The position numbers and the translations under genes were made by a program. A stretch of 64,000 nt of DNA from an uncultured Bacteroidales bacterium (GTDB lineage Bacteria > Bacteroidota > Bacteroidia > Bacteroidales > Muribaculaceae): contig CANPDU010000010.1 of assembly GCA_947573135.1 (NCBI GenBank), positions 25,672 to 89,671 of the forward strand, read 5' to 3'. The first letter of the stretch is position 1. Each line of letters opens with the position of its first letter. Shown here one piece after another: positions 44,370 to 52,643 of this stretch. The notes beneath the pieces are model-generated. The model did not search any database. It worked only from the letters and a program-made list of their open reading frames with translations, and was not told the origin of the DNA.

Positions 44370-46343
44370 TTATTCCTCTGTGGTTGGTTGAGTCTCCGCG
44401 CTGACCGGCGCAGGGAGCTCGGCAGGAGGAAGTGCCGGGGGCAGTTCCTCAAGCGTGATTTTGATTTTTGCCGTGTCAGCTTCGCTTGTTTCCCGGCCGT
44501 TCTCTGCTGTAGGGGCGGGTTTGGGCGCTTTGCGCTGCTTGGGCTGACGGGGTGATTTGTCTGACTTGTCAGACAGCCCCGACTTGTCAGTTGCGGTCGA
44601 GGGAGCTGTCTCGCTCTTGGCGGCTTTGTCGGCTTTCTTGCGGGGCTTCTGTTTGGGCTTTGCTTCGGCCGGTTTGGCTGTTGCAGTTTCGCTTGCCGGC
44701 TGCTGGTTGTCTTCGCTCTCGCCGGCTCCGCGGTTCTTAGCCTTGTTTTTCTTTTTGTCGGTCGACGACGATCCGCTGTCTTTCTCTTCCTGCAGACAAA
44801 GCTCTGTGCGGTTTTCGTCAAGGACCTTGTATTCAAGATAGGCCAGCGACTGGTCGGGCAATATTTTGAAACAGCGGCCGAACTGACGGCGCCATTTCCC
44901 GTAAAGCGATGTGAACAGGCCTTTTTTGATATACGCGTCGACAAACGGATGGACATACATCACAAAGTTTCGCAGGCCAAGCACACTGACTATATAGTCG
45001 AGCTTCTCGCGGAGTGTGTCGGTGAACAGCAGCGACGGCTGCACTTCGCCTTTGCCGTAGCACGACGGACAGCGTTCGGTCGTCGTGATGTCGAGAGCAG
45101 GGCGCACACGCTGACGCGTGATCTGCATGAGTCCGAATTTGCTGAGCGGCAGTATGTTGTGGCGCGCGCGGTCATTTGCCATTATTTCGCGCATATGGTC
45201 ATAGAGCTGTTGGCGGTGCTCGCTTTTGTTCATGTCGATGAAGTCGATCACGATGATGCCGCCCATGTCGCGCAGGCGCAGTTGCCGCGCTATTTCGTCG
45301 GCGGCGCGCAGATTGACTTCGAGCGCGTTGCTTTCCTGATCGTTGGTTGCCTTGGCGCGGTTGCCCGAGTTGACGTCGATAACGTGAAGGGCCTCGGTGC
45401 TCTCGATGATCAGATAGGCGCCTGACTTGAACGACACTGTCTTGCCGAACGATGATTTGATCTGACGCGTGATGGCGAAATGGTCGAAGATCGGTTCGTC
45501 ACGCTCATATAGCTTGACCGTGTCCTTGCGGTCCGGTGCGATCAGCGCCACATATTTGCTGATCTGCGAATATATGTCGGCGTCATTGACGGTGATGTTT
45601 TCGAAGGTCGGACTGAAGATGTCGCGGAGCATCCCGACGATGCGGCTCTCCTCTTCAAAGATCAGAGCCGGAGCGGTCGAGCGTTGCGCTTTGGCCAGCG
45701 CGTCTTCCCAGCATTTCACCAGTGTCTTGAGTTCGTGGTTGAGATCGGCCACGCGTTTGCCTTCGGCCGATGTGCGGACGATAACTCCGAAATTCTTCGG
45801 CTTGATGCTTTCGATAAGCTGACGCAGACGGAGTTTCTCTTCGGTTGTCTTGATTTTCTGTGAGATCGAGATCTTGTCGCTGAACGGTATCAGCACAAGA
45901 TAGCGTCCCGTAAAGGTGATCTCGGTCGTCAGTCGCGGACCTTTCGACGAGATCGGTTCTTTGACTATCTGGACGAGCAGTTCCTGACCGCTCTGCAGCA
46001 GGTCGGAGATTGAACCGTGCTTGTCGATGTCGGGCAGCAGTTTCTGTTTCGGCAGCGACGGCACTTTCTGCTTGTCAGTAAGCAGTTGTTTGACAAAGGC
46101 TCCGTACGACGCGAAGTGTGAGCCAAGGTCAAGGTAATGGAGGAATGCATCTTTTTCGTAACCCACGTTGACAAAGGCGGCGTTAAGTCCGGGCATCAGT
46201 TTCTTGACTTTTGCCAGATAGATATCGCCGACCGCATACGAGATATTGCGCGCCTCTTTCTGCAGAGACACAAGGCGCGAATCCTCGAGCAGAGCGAATG
46301 ATACTTCGCTCGGCTGAACGTCTACGATGAGTTCGCTTTTCAT
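44370..46343 (-). CDS. rng: Ribonuclease E/G family endoribonuclease
   Basis: A 657-residue single-strand endoribonuclease for mRNA decay and rRNA processing. The N-terminal MKSELIVDVQPSEVSFALLED and S1-like domain (IYLAKVKKLMPGLNAAFVNVGYEKDAFL) are followed by the catalytic core with IDVNSGNRA, IIVIDFIDMN and the zinc-link CPSCYGKG. The C-terminal 130 residues are a charged, disordered tail (KKKNKAKNRG, KPRKKADKAAKSE, SDKSDKSPRQP), as in Bacteroidota Rng/Rne proteins. A 139-bp leader with an inverted repeat separates it from the upstream small gene. Confidence 0.92.
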   Translation of the reverse strand: MKSELIVDVQPSEVSFALLEDSRLVSLQKEARNISYAVGDIYLAKVKKLMPGLNAAFVNVGYEKDAFLHYLDLGSHFASYGAFVKQLLTDKQKVPSLPKQKLLPDIDKHGSISDLLQSGQELLVQIVKEPISSKGPRLTTEITFTGRYLVLIPFSDKISISQKIKTTEEKLRLRQLIESIKPKNFGVIVRTSAEGKRVADLNHELKTLVKCWEDALAKAQRSTAPALIFEEESRIVGMLRDIFSPTFENITVNDADIYSQISKYVALIAPDRKDTVKLYERDEPIFDHFAITRQIKSSFGKTVSFKSGAYLIIESTEALHVIDVNSGNRAKATNDQESNALEVNLRAADEIARQLRLRDMGGIIVIDFIDMNKSEHRQQLYDHMREIMANDRARHNILPLSKFGLMQITRQRVRPALDITTTERCPSCYGKGEVQPSLLFTDTLREKLDYIVSVLGLRNFVMYVHPFVDAYIKKGLFTSLYGKWRRQFGRCFKILPDQSLAYLEYKVLDENRTELCLQEEKDSGSSSTDKKKNKAKNRGAGESEDNQQPASETATAKPAEAKPKQKPRKKADKAAKSETAPSTATDKSGLSDKSDKSPRQPKQRKAPKPAPTAENGRETSEADTAKIKITLEELPPALPPAELPAPVSAETQPTTEE

Positions 46344-46387
46344 TTTATGGATGCGGGGGAATAGTAAGGAGCTTTAAAAATACACAA

Positions 46388-46449
46388 AGAACAAATCTTG
46401 ATCGGGATTGATATCCCTCGTCAGGACTCCCCGTGTCAAGTTTGTTCTT
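46388..46449 (-). other. Inverted repeat in the leader of the RNase E/G gene
   Basis: GAACAAATCTTGA and TCAAGTTTGTTC (one bulge) can pair around a 37-nt loop, which itself contains GGGATTGATATCCC. It may end the HU/small-protein transcript or form a structured leader of the RNase gene. Confidence 0.45.
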
Positions 46450-46482
46450 CGTATAGCGTTAGCGTCTGTATCTCACTGAAGA

Positions 46483-46572
46483 TTATTTCTTCTTGTGACG
46501 GTTCTTTCTCAGACGTTTTTTGCGTTTGTGGGTAGCCATCTTGTGGCCTTTTCTTTTCTTTCCGCTTGGCAT
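46483..46572 (-). CDS. 29-residue basic ribosomal-type protein (AURKAIP1/COX24-like)
   Basis: A tiny gene whose product reads MPSGKKRKGHKMATHKRK followed by KRLRKNRHKKK: 29 residues, about 60 percent Lys, Arg or His. This matches a conserved Bacteroidota protein annotated as AURKAIP1/COX24-domain or small ribosomal protein (mS38/bS22-like). It probably binds rRNA in the small subunit. The frame is exact from ATG 46572 to TAA 46485-46483. It lies 35 bp downstream of the HU gene and upstream of rng, so it may be expressed with HU. Confidence 0.75.
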   Translation of the reverse strand: MPSGKKRKGHKMATHKRKKRLRKNRHKKK

Positions 46573-46607
46573 TTTACGCTAAATTAATGGGGTTAATAGG
46601 AGGTTGA

Positions 46608-46880
46608 TTATTTAACATCTTCCATAAAGACCTTCGCGGGTTTGAATGCGGGGATCTTGTGGGCCGGGATGATGATAGTAGTGTTCTTTGAAATGTTGCG
46701 TGCAGTTTTTTCAGAACGGGTCTTTACGATGAAGCTGCCGAAGCCACGGAGATAGACGTTCTCGCCGTGAGCGAGTGAATCTTTAACGATTTCCATGAAT
46801 TTTTCGATAGTTTCAAGAACTGCGGCTTTTTCGATACCTGTTGTCTTGGCAATTTCGTTTACAATGTCGGCTTTTGTCAT
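46608..46880 (-). CDS. HU/IHF-family DNA-binding protein
   Basis: A 90-residue histone-like protein that bends DNA as a dimer. The helical N-terminal half (MTKADIVNEIAKTTGIEKAAVLETIEKFM) is followed by the beta-arm signature GENVYLRGFGSFIVKTRSEKTARN and HKIPAFKPAKVF. Length and motifs are typical of Bacteroidota HU paralogues. A GATATTTG -7-like element about 100 bp upstream is near the TAnnTTTG consensus. A 29-residue ribosomal-type gene follows. Confidence 0.95.
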   Translation of the reverse strand: MTKADIVNEIAKTTGIEKAAVLETIEKFMEIVKDSLAHGENVYLRGFGSFIVKTRSEKTARNISKNTTIIIPAHKIPAFKPAKVFMEDVK

Positions 46881-47076
46881 AGCTTTATTTGTTTTTTTGT
46901 GATTTATAAGAAATGTCGTTGATATGCAATTTATTACAGCACAAAATTGGCTATCGTATTTTTTGCAAGTGCAAATATCGTGTTTTTTTTTGAAACGCGC
47001 ACAATTTTTTATGCTTTTGTGGTGATATTTTTGTTTTTACACCTGTTTTGTGACCCTGACGGCCGTTTGCGTCCGG

Positions 47077-47805
47077 TCAGAATATCTTCTCAAGTTCCCT
47101 GAGACTGTCGATCGTCATCACATTGAGATCTGTCGTTTCCGACGGGTCGCGGCGCAGCCATATCGCTTCGAGTCCGGCTCTGACGGCGCCGGCGATATCG
47201 GCTGTCAGGCTGTCGCCGATCACAATGTTTCTCAGCTCTCGCGATCCGGCTTTGTCGAGCGCATAGCTGAAGAAACGCGGATCTGGCTTGTTGTAGCCGG
47301 CGTCGTCGCTTAGCACAACGATGTCGAAGTAGCCGTCGATGGCCGATGATTTCAGCTTGTTGTACTGCACTTCGCGGAAACCGTTGCTGACTATGCCCGC
47401 TCTGTAGCCCCGGAGCCTCAGATATTCGAGTATCTCCCGGGCGCCGTCGACGAGCTTTGTCTTGCGACCCAGACTGTCGAGATAGAGCCGGTCGAAGTCT
47501 TTCGACATTCCCGCGGCTTCGTCATCGGCCACGCCGACCAGCCGCAGCGGACGCGCGAAGCGCTCCGACCTCAGGTAATCGCGGCTGATCTCACCGCGGC
47601 CGTACTGATCCCACAGAGTGCGGTTGATCTCATGATAGATCCGGTCCCACTCCTCCGGCGAAGCGAAGACCCTGTCGAGCCTCTGGCTCTCATATAGCTC
47701 GCGGAGACATACGACCGAGTTGCCGCTCATGTCCCAGAGCGTGTCGTCGAGATCAAACCACAGCATCATCGACGACGGATCGGCAAAACGACGGATCATG
47801 CTCAC
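47077..47805 (-). CDS. HAD-family nucleotidase (YjjG type)
   Basis: A 242-residue HAD hydrolase similar to YjjG, which removes phosphate from non-canonical or normal pyrimidine nucleotides. Motif I is WFDLDDTLWD (Asp near residue 18), motif II IVSNGF, and motif IV VIGDSLTADIAGA after the YNKPDPRFF lysine motif. The family normally begins just before the first motif, so a later ATG (47766 or 47763) is possible instead of 47805. The annotated start overlaps the upstream EEP gene by 4 bp. Confidence 0.87.
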   Translation of the reverse strand: MSMIRRFADPSSMMLWFDLDDTLWDMSGNSVVCLRELYESQRLDRVFASPEEWDRIYHEINRTLWDQYGRGEISRDYLRSERFARPLRLVGVADDEAAGMSKDFDRLYLDSLGRKTKLVDGAREILEYLRLRGYRAGIVSNGFREVQYNKLKSSAIDGYFDIVVLSDDAGYNKPDPRFFSYALDKAGSRELRNIVIGDSLTADIAGAVRAGLEAIWLRRDPSETTDLNVMTIDSLRELEKIF

Positions 47806-48746
47806 TCCTCCGTAGCGTCAAGCTCTACTCTGATTGCCACCGGGAAGTGGTCTGACGGTGTGCGCGCAGTGTATTTCTTTATGCTCACCTCTTTGGGGAA
47901 ATTGGCAGTCTCGATCGTTGCGGCCGTATCTTCGAGAGCCGCGCGGTAGGTGTCGGTAAGGATGCCGTATTTCTTCACTTTGAACTCAGGCGACAGGAAT
48001 ATATGGTCGATGCGCTCATCGGTCATGCCGTCGGTCTCGAAGGCGTTAAACGTTCCGTTGTTGGCGTATACCAGATCGGCTGTAGTGTAGGCGTCGGCCA
48101 TCACGCCCGAATTCTGGAGAAGCATGTATGACTCATTGTTCTGATCAACATTAAAGTCTCCCGACAGCATCACCGGGAGCTTTTCGGGCATTGCTTTGAT
48201 TTTCTCGAGTATCAGCTTGGCGCTTTCGGCGCGGGCCACGACTCCGATATGATCCATATGGAGATTGTAGTAGACAAACGTTTTGTCAGCGATCTTGTCA
48301 TGGAATTTGCCCCAGGTGCACACGCGGATACACTCGGCGTCCCACCCTTTGTTGGGGCGCGTCGTGTCGGTCGACAGCCAGAAGTTGCCGCTGTCGAGCA
48401 GCTCGAAGCGTTCAGGCTTGTAGAATATCGCCGCATACTCGCCTCCGCGGGCGCCGTCGTCGCGGCCTACACCTATATATTCATATTCGGGCATCATCGC
48501 CTTCAGATCCTCGAGCTGATGATATTTGCCTTCCTGCGTGCCGAAGATATCGAATTCATGATACTGTATCAGCTTGGCCACGTATGGCGCGCGCTGACCC
48601 CAGCCGTTGCCTTCGAGTGAGTCTCCGAGGTTCGACAGACGCAGATTGTAAGTCGCCACATTCATTTCGGCCGGAGCCTTTTGTCCTGATTTTGTGCATG
48701 ACACTGCCGCCAGAGCGATCAGCAGGCCGTAGACGAGTTTTTTCAT
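47802..48746 (-). CDS. Endonuclease/exonuclease/phosphatase family lipoprotein
   Basis: A 314-residue exported EEP-fold hydrolase with lipobox (AVSC). Conserved active-site segments are NVATYNLRL near the N-terminus, FGTQEGKYHQ, HMDHIG, SGDFNVDQNNESY and the C-terminal SDHFPVAI. Such proteins hydrolyse phosphodiesters, for example nucleic acids, phosphoinositides or sphingomyelin-like lipids; the substrate is unknown. A TAAATTTG -7 element lies 87 bp upstream at 48840-48833. The 3' end overlaps the HAD gene by 4 bp. Confidence 0.88.
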   Translation of the reverse strand: MKKLVYGLLIALAAVSCTKSGQKAPAEMNVATYNLRLSNLGDSLEGNGWGQRAPYVAKLIQYHEFDIFGTQEGKYHQLEDLKAMMPEYEYIGVGRDDGARGGEYAAIFYKPERFELLDSGNFWLSTDTTRPNKGWDAECIRVCTWGKFHDKIADKTFVYYNLHMDHIGVVARAESAKLILEKIKAMPEKLPVMLSGDFNVDQNNESYMLLQNSGVMADAYTTADLVYANNGTFNAFETDGMTDERIDHIFLSPEFKVKKYGILTDTYRAALEDTAATIETANFPKEVSIKKYTARTPSDHFPVAIRVELDATEE

Positions 48747-48832
48747 TGTGATTATGGTTATGGGGTTGATAATTGTTTTATGTGATCTCTGATAATATAT
48801 CTGTATAATTGGCTGTGTCAGTTAATTCATCG

Positions 48833-48840
48833 CAAATTTA
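48833..48840 (-). promoter_or_regulatory. -7 element of the EEP gene
   Basis: TAAATTTG on the minus strand, a full match to TAnnTTTG, 87 bp upstream of the ATG at 48746. Confidence 0.5.
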
Positions 48841-48919
48841 CTAAAAAACTCCCATTGTTCAGCACTATTCTTTCTCCATGTTTTCTGGGCTTTTACGGTT
48901 TCAATCCAAAATAAATAAT

Positions 48920-48927
48920 TATTTTTG
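48920..48927 (+). promoter_or_regulatory. -7 element of the cytidylate-kinase-like gene
   Basis: TATTTTTG, a full match to TAnnTTTG, 33 bp upstream of the ATG at 48961. Confidence 0.5.
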
Positions 48928-48960
48928 CCATTATTTTATCACAAATGATAGAATCCGGAT

Positions 48961-49611
48961 ATGAAAGAACAAGAAAAAAATCTGCCTGAAAAATATGTGA
49001 TAACCGTAGGCCGTACATTCGGCAGCGGCGGACGCGCCCTCGGACGCATGATCGCCGACCGACTCGGCATCGCTTTCTATGATAAGGAACTCCTCGTCAA
49101 GGCGGCCGAAAAAGCCGGCATGAGCCCCGAATATTTCGAACGCAACGATGAGCGCGTGCCTCGGTTTATCTCCGGTTTGATTTCGTTTAATCATGGCTAC
49201 AGTCCGATGTCGTTCTATTCCGGCTCGTCGTCGATTTCGTCCGACAGCATCTATCAGGCCCAGTGCGATTTTATTCATGAGATAGCTGACGAAGGGCCGT
49301 GTGTCATCGTAGGCCGTTCGGCCGATTATGTGCTCCGCGATGTCGAAAATGTCGTTAATATTTTTGTCCACGCCAATATGGATGATTGCGTGAAGCGTAT
49401 ACTCGGACGAGCCGACTCGCTGACCGCCGATCAGGCGCGCACTCTTGCCGAACGCACCAACAAAGTCCGCGCGGCGTTCTATAACTTCTACACCGATAAG
49501 CGCTGGGGAGCCGCCTCGAGCTATGATCTCACTCTCGACTCTTCGCTGCTTCCCCTCGACGAGTGCGCCGACTTTGTCATCGACTACCTCTACCGCCGTC
49601 TCGGACGATAA
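48961..49611 (+). CDS. Cytidylate-kinase-like protein
   Basis: A 216-residue P-loop protein of the cytidylate-kinase-like family. The phosphate-binding loop reads VGRTFGSGGRALGRMIADRLG, with FYDKELL after it, and later CVIVGRSADYVL and the LID-like region MDDCVKRILGRADSLT. This family phosphorylates or senses nucleotides but differs from the main Cmk enzyme; its substrate is not known. It abuts the convergent monooxygenase gene (49611/49612). Confidence 0.88.
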   Translation: MKEQEKNLPEKYVITVGRTFGSGGRALGRMIADRLGIAFYDKELLVKAAEKAGMSPEYFERNDERVPRFISGLISFNHGYSPMSFYSGSSSISSDSIYQAQCDFIHEIADEGPCVIVGRSADYVLRDVENVVNIFVHANMDDCVKRILGRADSLTADQARTLAERTNKVRAAFYNFYTDKRWGAASSYDLTLDSSLLPLDECADFVIDYLYRRLGR

Positions 49612-50064
49612 TCACTCACTGATAAAGTTGATTATACGGTTGACCCGGTTGATTTCGGTCTGGTCGACAAGTCGGAGGTCTTTGACCATATGGAGCGTCC
49701 CCCGTTTATATTTTTGGAAATGCTCTGACGCGATATGCGATCTGTAGGCTTCCTGACTGGCGTATGTCTCCAGAATAGTTATGATGCAGGGATGCTCTTT
49801 CTCTGCCAATGCATACATTGTCAGTACACCCGGTTCGGTGATCAGCGATATTCTGCCGACTTCCGCCGCCATGTCGAGATATTCGTCAATATACTCCGGA
49901 TAAACTTCAACTCGCGACAGCCTGATTATTCCGTCGGGCTCCATAGGTAGTTTTACGGTCTGTCCCGGCTCGATATTGTTGTTAGTCGTGTGTGTGTTTT
50001 GGGCTGGTAATGACGTAGCCGTTGCCATCAGACATATTATTATAAGAATATATTTTACTCTCAT
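49612..50064 (-). CDS. Secreted quinol-monooxygenase-like protein (ABM domain)
   Basis: A 150-residue protein with a signal peptide (cleavage near SLPAQ, residue 22) and a ferredoxin-like ABM domain: LSRVEVYPEYIDEYLDMAAEVGRISLITEPGVLTMYAL and ETYASQEAYRSHIASEHFQKY. The family includes YgiN-like quinol monooxygenases. It starts 2 bp after the flavodoxin gene stop, giving a two-gene redox unit with a divergent AraC regulator. A role in quinone or reactive-compound response is inferred from this layout. Confidence 0.85.
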   Translation of the reverse strand: MRVKYILIIICLMATATSLPAQNTHTTNNNIEPGQTVKLPMEPDGIIRLSRVEVYPEYIDEYLDMAAEVGRISLITEPGVLTMYALAEKEHPCIITILETYASQEAYRSHIASEHFQKYKRGTLHMVKDLRLVDQTEINRVNRIINFISE

Positions 50065-50066
50065 GT

Positions 50067-51182
50067 TCAGTGTTTTCCGACCATGGTCTTGTGTCCGTTG
50101 ACAATATAAATTCCCGGTGTCAGTGACGACAGATCGGATGAGGCTGCGCTCACAAGATTGCCTTTGAGATCGTAGACCTTGCCGTCGTTTAAGCGTTTGT
50201 CGGCTTCAAATTCGGTTATTCCGCTCGACGCGCCGCCGCTCGACAGAGTCACTGTCACATTGCCGTCGCCTAAGAGTGATTTTAGTTCAGCACCGGAGTA
50301 ATTGCCGTTTATCTTGCCCAGCCGGGTAAAGTTATAGGAATTGGTGTCGTAATAGATTACAAACTGATTGCCGAGGTAGAGTACAAGGTCGCCGGGACCT
50401 GTGGTGAAATATGTGTCATTGCGGGGAAGCGACTCGGGTAAGCTGCCGACCTTTTCCATATTGGCGTAGTCGTGCATGTCGATGGTGACTGGCCCGGAGG
50501 AGAGCAGTCGCAAAAGGGCGGCTGCCGAACTGTTTTCGGTGAGTGTCGCGGTGAGAACTGCCTTCTCGCCTATTTTTATTGAAATCTGATTGTCAGTCAT
50601 GTCAGGAGTGTCTAATGATGAATAATTGATGTTTTTGAGCCATGTTTCAAGGAGTGATTTGGCGTTTGAGGTCTGCGAAGACTTTATCCATAGACTCGGA
50701 GTAAGGAATTTTCCATCCGGTATCAGACGCTTGGCATCGCTTTCAACACCGCTTATGCCGCTGCTCGCGCTTGACACGATAAGACCGATATTTTTGCCGG
50801 CCATTTCTTTGCCGTGCTTAAACAGGAAAGTCTGCAGCGGAGCAGCCATGTTGCTCCACCATAGCGGCGCGCCGATTATGATTGTAGAGTACTGCGACAG
50901 ATCCACATCGACCGGATCGATAGCCGGGTAAGATGCTGCGTCGTTTGGATTGTTACGGATTGCGGCGATCTGTGCACTGCCGATTTTATAATTGTCGGCG
51001 GCGTAGTCCAGACCCTTCTCGGCCGGTTGCACGCGCACGACGTCGGCTTCGATCTGCCGCTGCAGTTCGGTTACTACGCGATGGACATTGTTGGTGTAGC
51101 TGTAATATACAATCAGCGTCTTGGCTTTAAGAGTGACGGCCGACGCCAGAACAGTGAGAAAAATTAAACAGAAACGTTGCAT
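50067..51182 (-). CDS. Secreted flavodoxin fused to a cyclophilin-like domain
   Basis: A 371-residue exported protein; ATG 51182 gives a signal peptide (FLTVLASAVTLKAK). A flavodoxin domain (about 22-175) has the FMN loop YYSYTNNVHRV and IIGAPLWWSNMAAPLQTFLF. It is followed by a cyclophilin-like 2 domain (about 205-325; KIGEKAVLTATLTENSSAA, GDLVLYLGNQFVIYY). The C-terminal 40 residues end YDLKGNLVS...PGIYIVNGHKTMVG, like a type IX sorting or related C-terminal domain. It probably handles electrons for reduction of an organic substrate. The original copy of the relic at 52312 is its 3' end. Confidence 0.85.
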   Translation of the reverse strand: MQRFCLIFLTVLASAVTLKAKTLIVYYSYTNNVHRVVTELQRQIEADVVRVQPAEKGLDYAADNYKIGSAQIAAIRNNPNDAASYPAIDPVDVDLSQYSTIIIGAPLWWSNMAAPLQTFLFKHGKEMAGKNIGLIVSSASSGISGVESDAKRLIPDGKFLTPSLWIKSSQTSNAKSLLETWLKNINYSSLDTPDMTDNQISIKIGEKAVLTATLTENSSAAALLRLLSSGPVTIDMHDYANMEKVGSLPESLPRNDTYFTTGPGDLVLYLGNQFVIYYDTNSYNFTRLGKINGNYSGAELKSLLGDGNVTVTLSSGGASSGITEFEADKRLNDGKVYDLKGNLVSAASSDLSSLTPGIYIVNGHKTMVGKH

Positions 51183-51206
51183 GCTGATATATATTTGGTT
51201 ATGTGG

Positions 51207-51214
51207 CAAAATTA
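51207..51214 (-). promoter_or_regulatory. -7 element of the flavodoxin gene
   Basis: TAATTTTG on the minus strand, matching TAnnTTTG, 24 bp upstream of ATG 51182. The AraC-type operator candidate lies 32 bp further upstream. Confidence 0.5.
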
Positions 51215-51246
51215 ATATCGTTTCTCCGGATTGACTTTGCAAATTC

Positions 51247-51263
51247 TTGGCAGATAATACCAA
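51247..51263. promoter_or_regulatory. Candidate AraC operator TTGG-N9-CCAA
   Basis: An inverted repeat between the divergent araC-like and flavodoxin genes. It is kept, with the same 9-bp spacing, in the decayed copy at 52389-52405, where most of the differences fall between the two arms. Confidence 0.4.
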
Positions 51264-51341
51264 TTTCTCAGTTTGATGGCATTTTTTTGCAGAATATTGT
51301 CCCGACAGGTGTTTCAGCTTCGCCGTCTCGAAAAATTTTGC

Positions 51342-51349
51342 TATTTTTG
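51342..51349 (+). promoter_or_regulatory. -7 element of the AraC-type regulator gene
   Basis: TATTTTTG, matching TAnnTTTG, 27 bp upstream of the ATG at 51377. Confidence 0.5.
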
Positions 51350-51376
51350 TTTCTGATTGTCGTGAATATAGTAGTA

Positions 51377-52279
51377 ATGAGCAGGATTCTAAAAGTCAGC
51401 AACGTTGAAGATTATGCACGCTGGGTCGGTGCGCCGTCGCCCCATCCGCTTGTTTGCCTCATTGATTATTCCGAAGTGTCTCCGATACGTACCAGCCTTA
51501 ATAATTACAGTGTCTACGGCATGTTTTTTCAAGATAAAAACAATTTTGATCTTGTCTATGGATGCGGACGCTATGACTACAGAGACGGCTCGCTCATTTG
51601 CGTAGCTCCCGGCCAGATCGGCGGTAAGGAAGATGACGGGTCTTATACCACGATAGGAGGGTGGGCGTTGCTTTTCCATCCCGATCTGCTCCACGGCACT
51701 TATCTTGAAAACACTATCCGTCGCCTCACTTTCTTCAACTATAGCGTAAACGAGGCCCTGCATATGTCGCGCGGGGAATATGAGTTCATGGAAGCAATCC
51801 TGCGGCTGATGCAACATGAACTGAAAAATCCGCGGGACGCAGAGCAGGACCATATTCTCATCGGCTACATTAATCTGCTGCTGATGTACAGCGAGCGTTT
51901 CTATAACCGACAGTTCCTGACCCGCAAAGTGCAGTACGGCGATATGCTGACGACTTTTCAGAATTTTCTCTTCGAATGGTACTCATCAGGGCGGCATCTG
52001 ACTGAAGGTATTCCGTCTGTTCAGATTTGCGCCGACGCCATGTGCATGTCGCCCAACTATTTCAGCGATCTTGTCAAACGCCTTACCGGTGAGACTGCCA
52101 GTCAACATATCCGTAATTTTGTCATTCAGCAGGCTAAAAGTCTTATCGCATCAGGAAAGAGTGTCTCGGAGACGGCCTACGAACTCGGATTTGATTACCC
52201 TCAGCACCTCACCCGCATGTTCAAAGCCATTACCGGTTTCTCGCCTACACAATATCTCGCCTCATTGAAGAAAGGTTGA
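51377..52279 (+). CDS. AraC-family transcriptional regulator
   Basis: A 300-residue regulator. ATG 51377 (MSRILKVSNVEDYARWVG) is chosen because the longer frame crosses the promoter. The N-terminal cupin-like sensing part (about 1-150) is of the type found next to redox genes in Bacteroidales. The C-terminal double helix-turn-helix has PSVQICADAMCMSPNYFSDLVKRLTGETASQHI and VSETAYELGFDYPQHLTRMFKAITGFSPTQY. It is divergent from the flavodoxin-monooxygenase pair and probably activates it. Confidence 0.92.
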   Translation: MSRILKVSNVEDYARWVGAPSPHPLVCLIDYSEVSPIRTSLNNYSVYGMFFQDKNNFDLVYGCGRYDYRDGSLICVAPGQIGGKEDDGSYTTIGGWALLFHPDLLHGTYLENTIRRLTFFNYSVNEALHMSRGEYEFMEAILRLMQHELKNPRDAEQDHILIGYINLLLMYSERFYNRQFLTRKVQYGDMLTTFQNFLFEWYSSGRHLTEGIPSVQICADAMCMSPNYFSDLVKRLTGETASQHIRNFVIQQAKSLIASGKSVSETAYELGFDYPQHLTRMFKAITGFSPTQYLASLKKG

Positions 52280-52311
52280 ATGACCGTGTTTAATGAAAAA
52301 ATTATGGCAAT

Positions 52312-52416
52312 TCAGTGACGACAGATCAGATGAGGCTGCGTTCACAAGATTGTCTTTTAGATCATAGTCTTTGCCGAGTGACAAATTCTTGGTACGTAAT
52401 GCCAATTTCTCAGTTT
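52312..52416 (-). pseudogene. Relic of a duplicated flavodoxin 3' end and its promoter region
   Basis: Bases 52312-52376 match 50120-50184 (flavodoxin codons near the C-terminus) at 58 of 65 positions, and 52382-52416 match 51240-51274 (flavodoxin/araC intergenic) at 31 of 35. The two source pieces lie 1.06 kb apart but are joined here by 5 bp, in the original order and orientation. This is what is left of a tandem duplication after deletion and point decay. The rest of the 364-bp gap 52280-52643 holds only a small hairpin. Confidence 0.8.
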
Positions 52417-52500
52417 ACGATGAATATAGAAGTGTAATGTCGAAATTTAATCAGCTCGTGACGTATATATAACTGTGTAATAGTGGTTTAAAGTTTTGTT

Positions 52501-52526
52501 TATCGCAAATTTTGATAAATTGCGAT
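52501..52526. terminator. Hairpin between convergent genes
   Basis: TATCGCAA and TTGCGATA arms around a 10-nt loop, between the relic and the end of the FecR-like gene. No T-tract; its role is uncertain. Confidence 0.35.
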
Positions 52527-52643
52527 AAGTTGAGATATTGAGAATCCTGATGCAGTACTTGTTATGTTATTCGGTTAGATCATATGACTAAAATATGACA
52601 TGCGGAATATAGTAAAGATATTTCAGCAGTCGTGTAGCAACAG

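Noticed and set aside
47802..48746. EEP protein as a sphingomyelinase-type toxin
   Set aside because: Only general EEP motifs are visible; nothing in sequence or context supports a toxin role.
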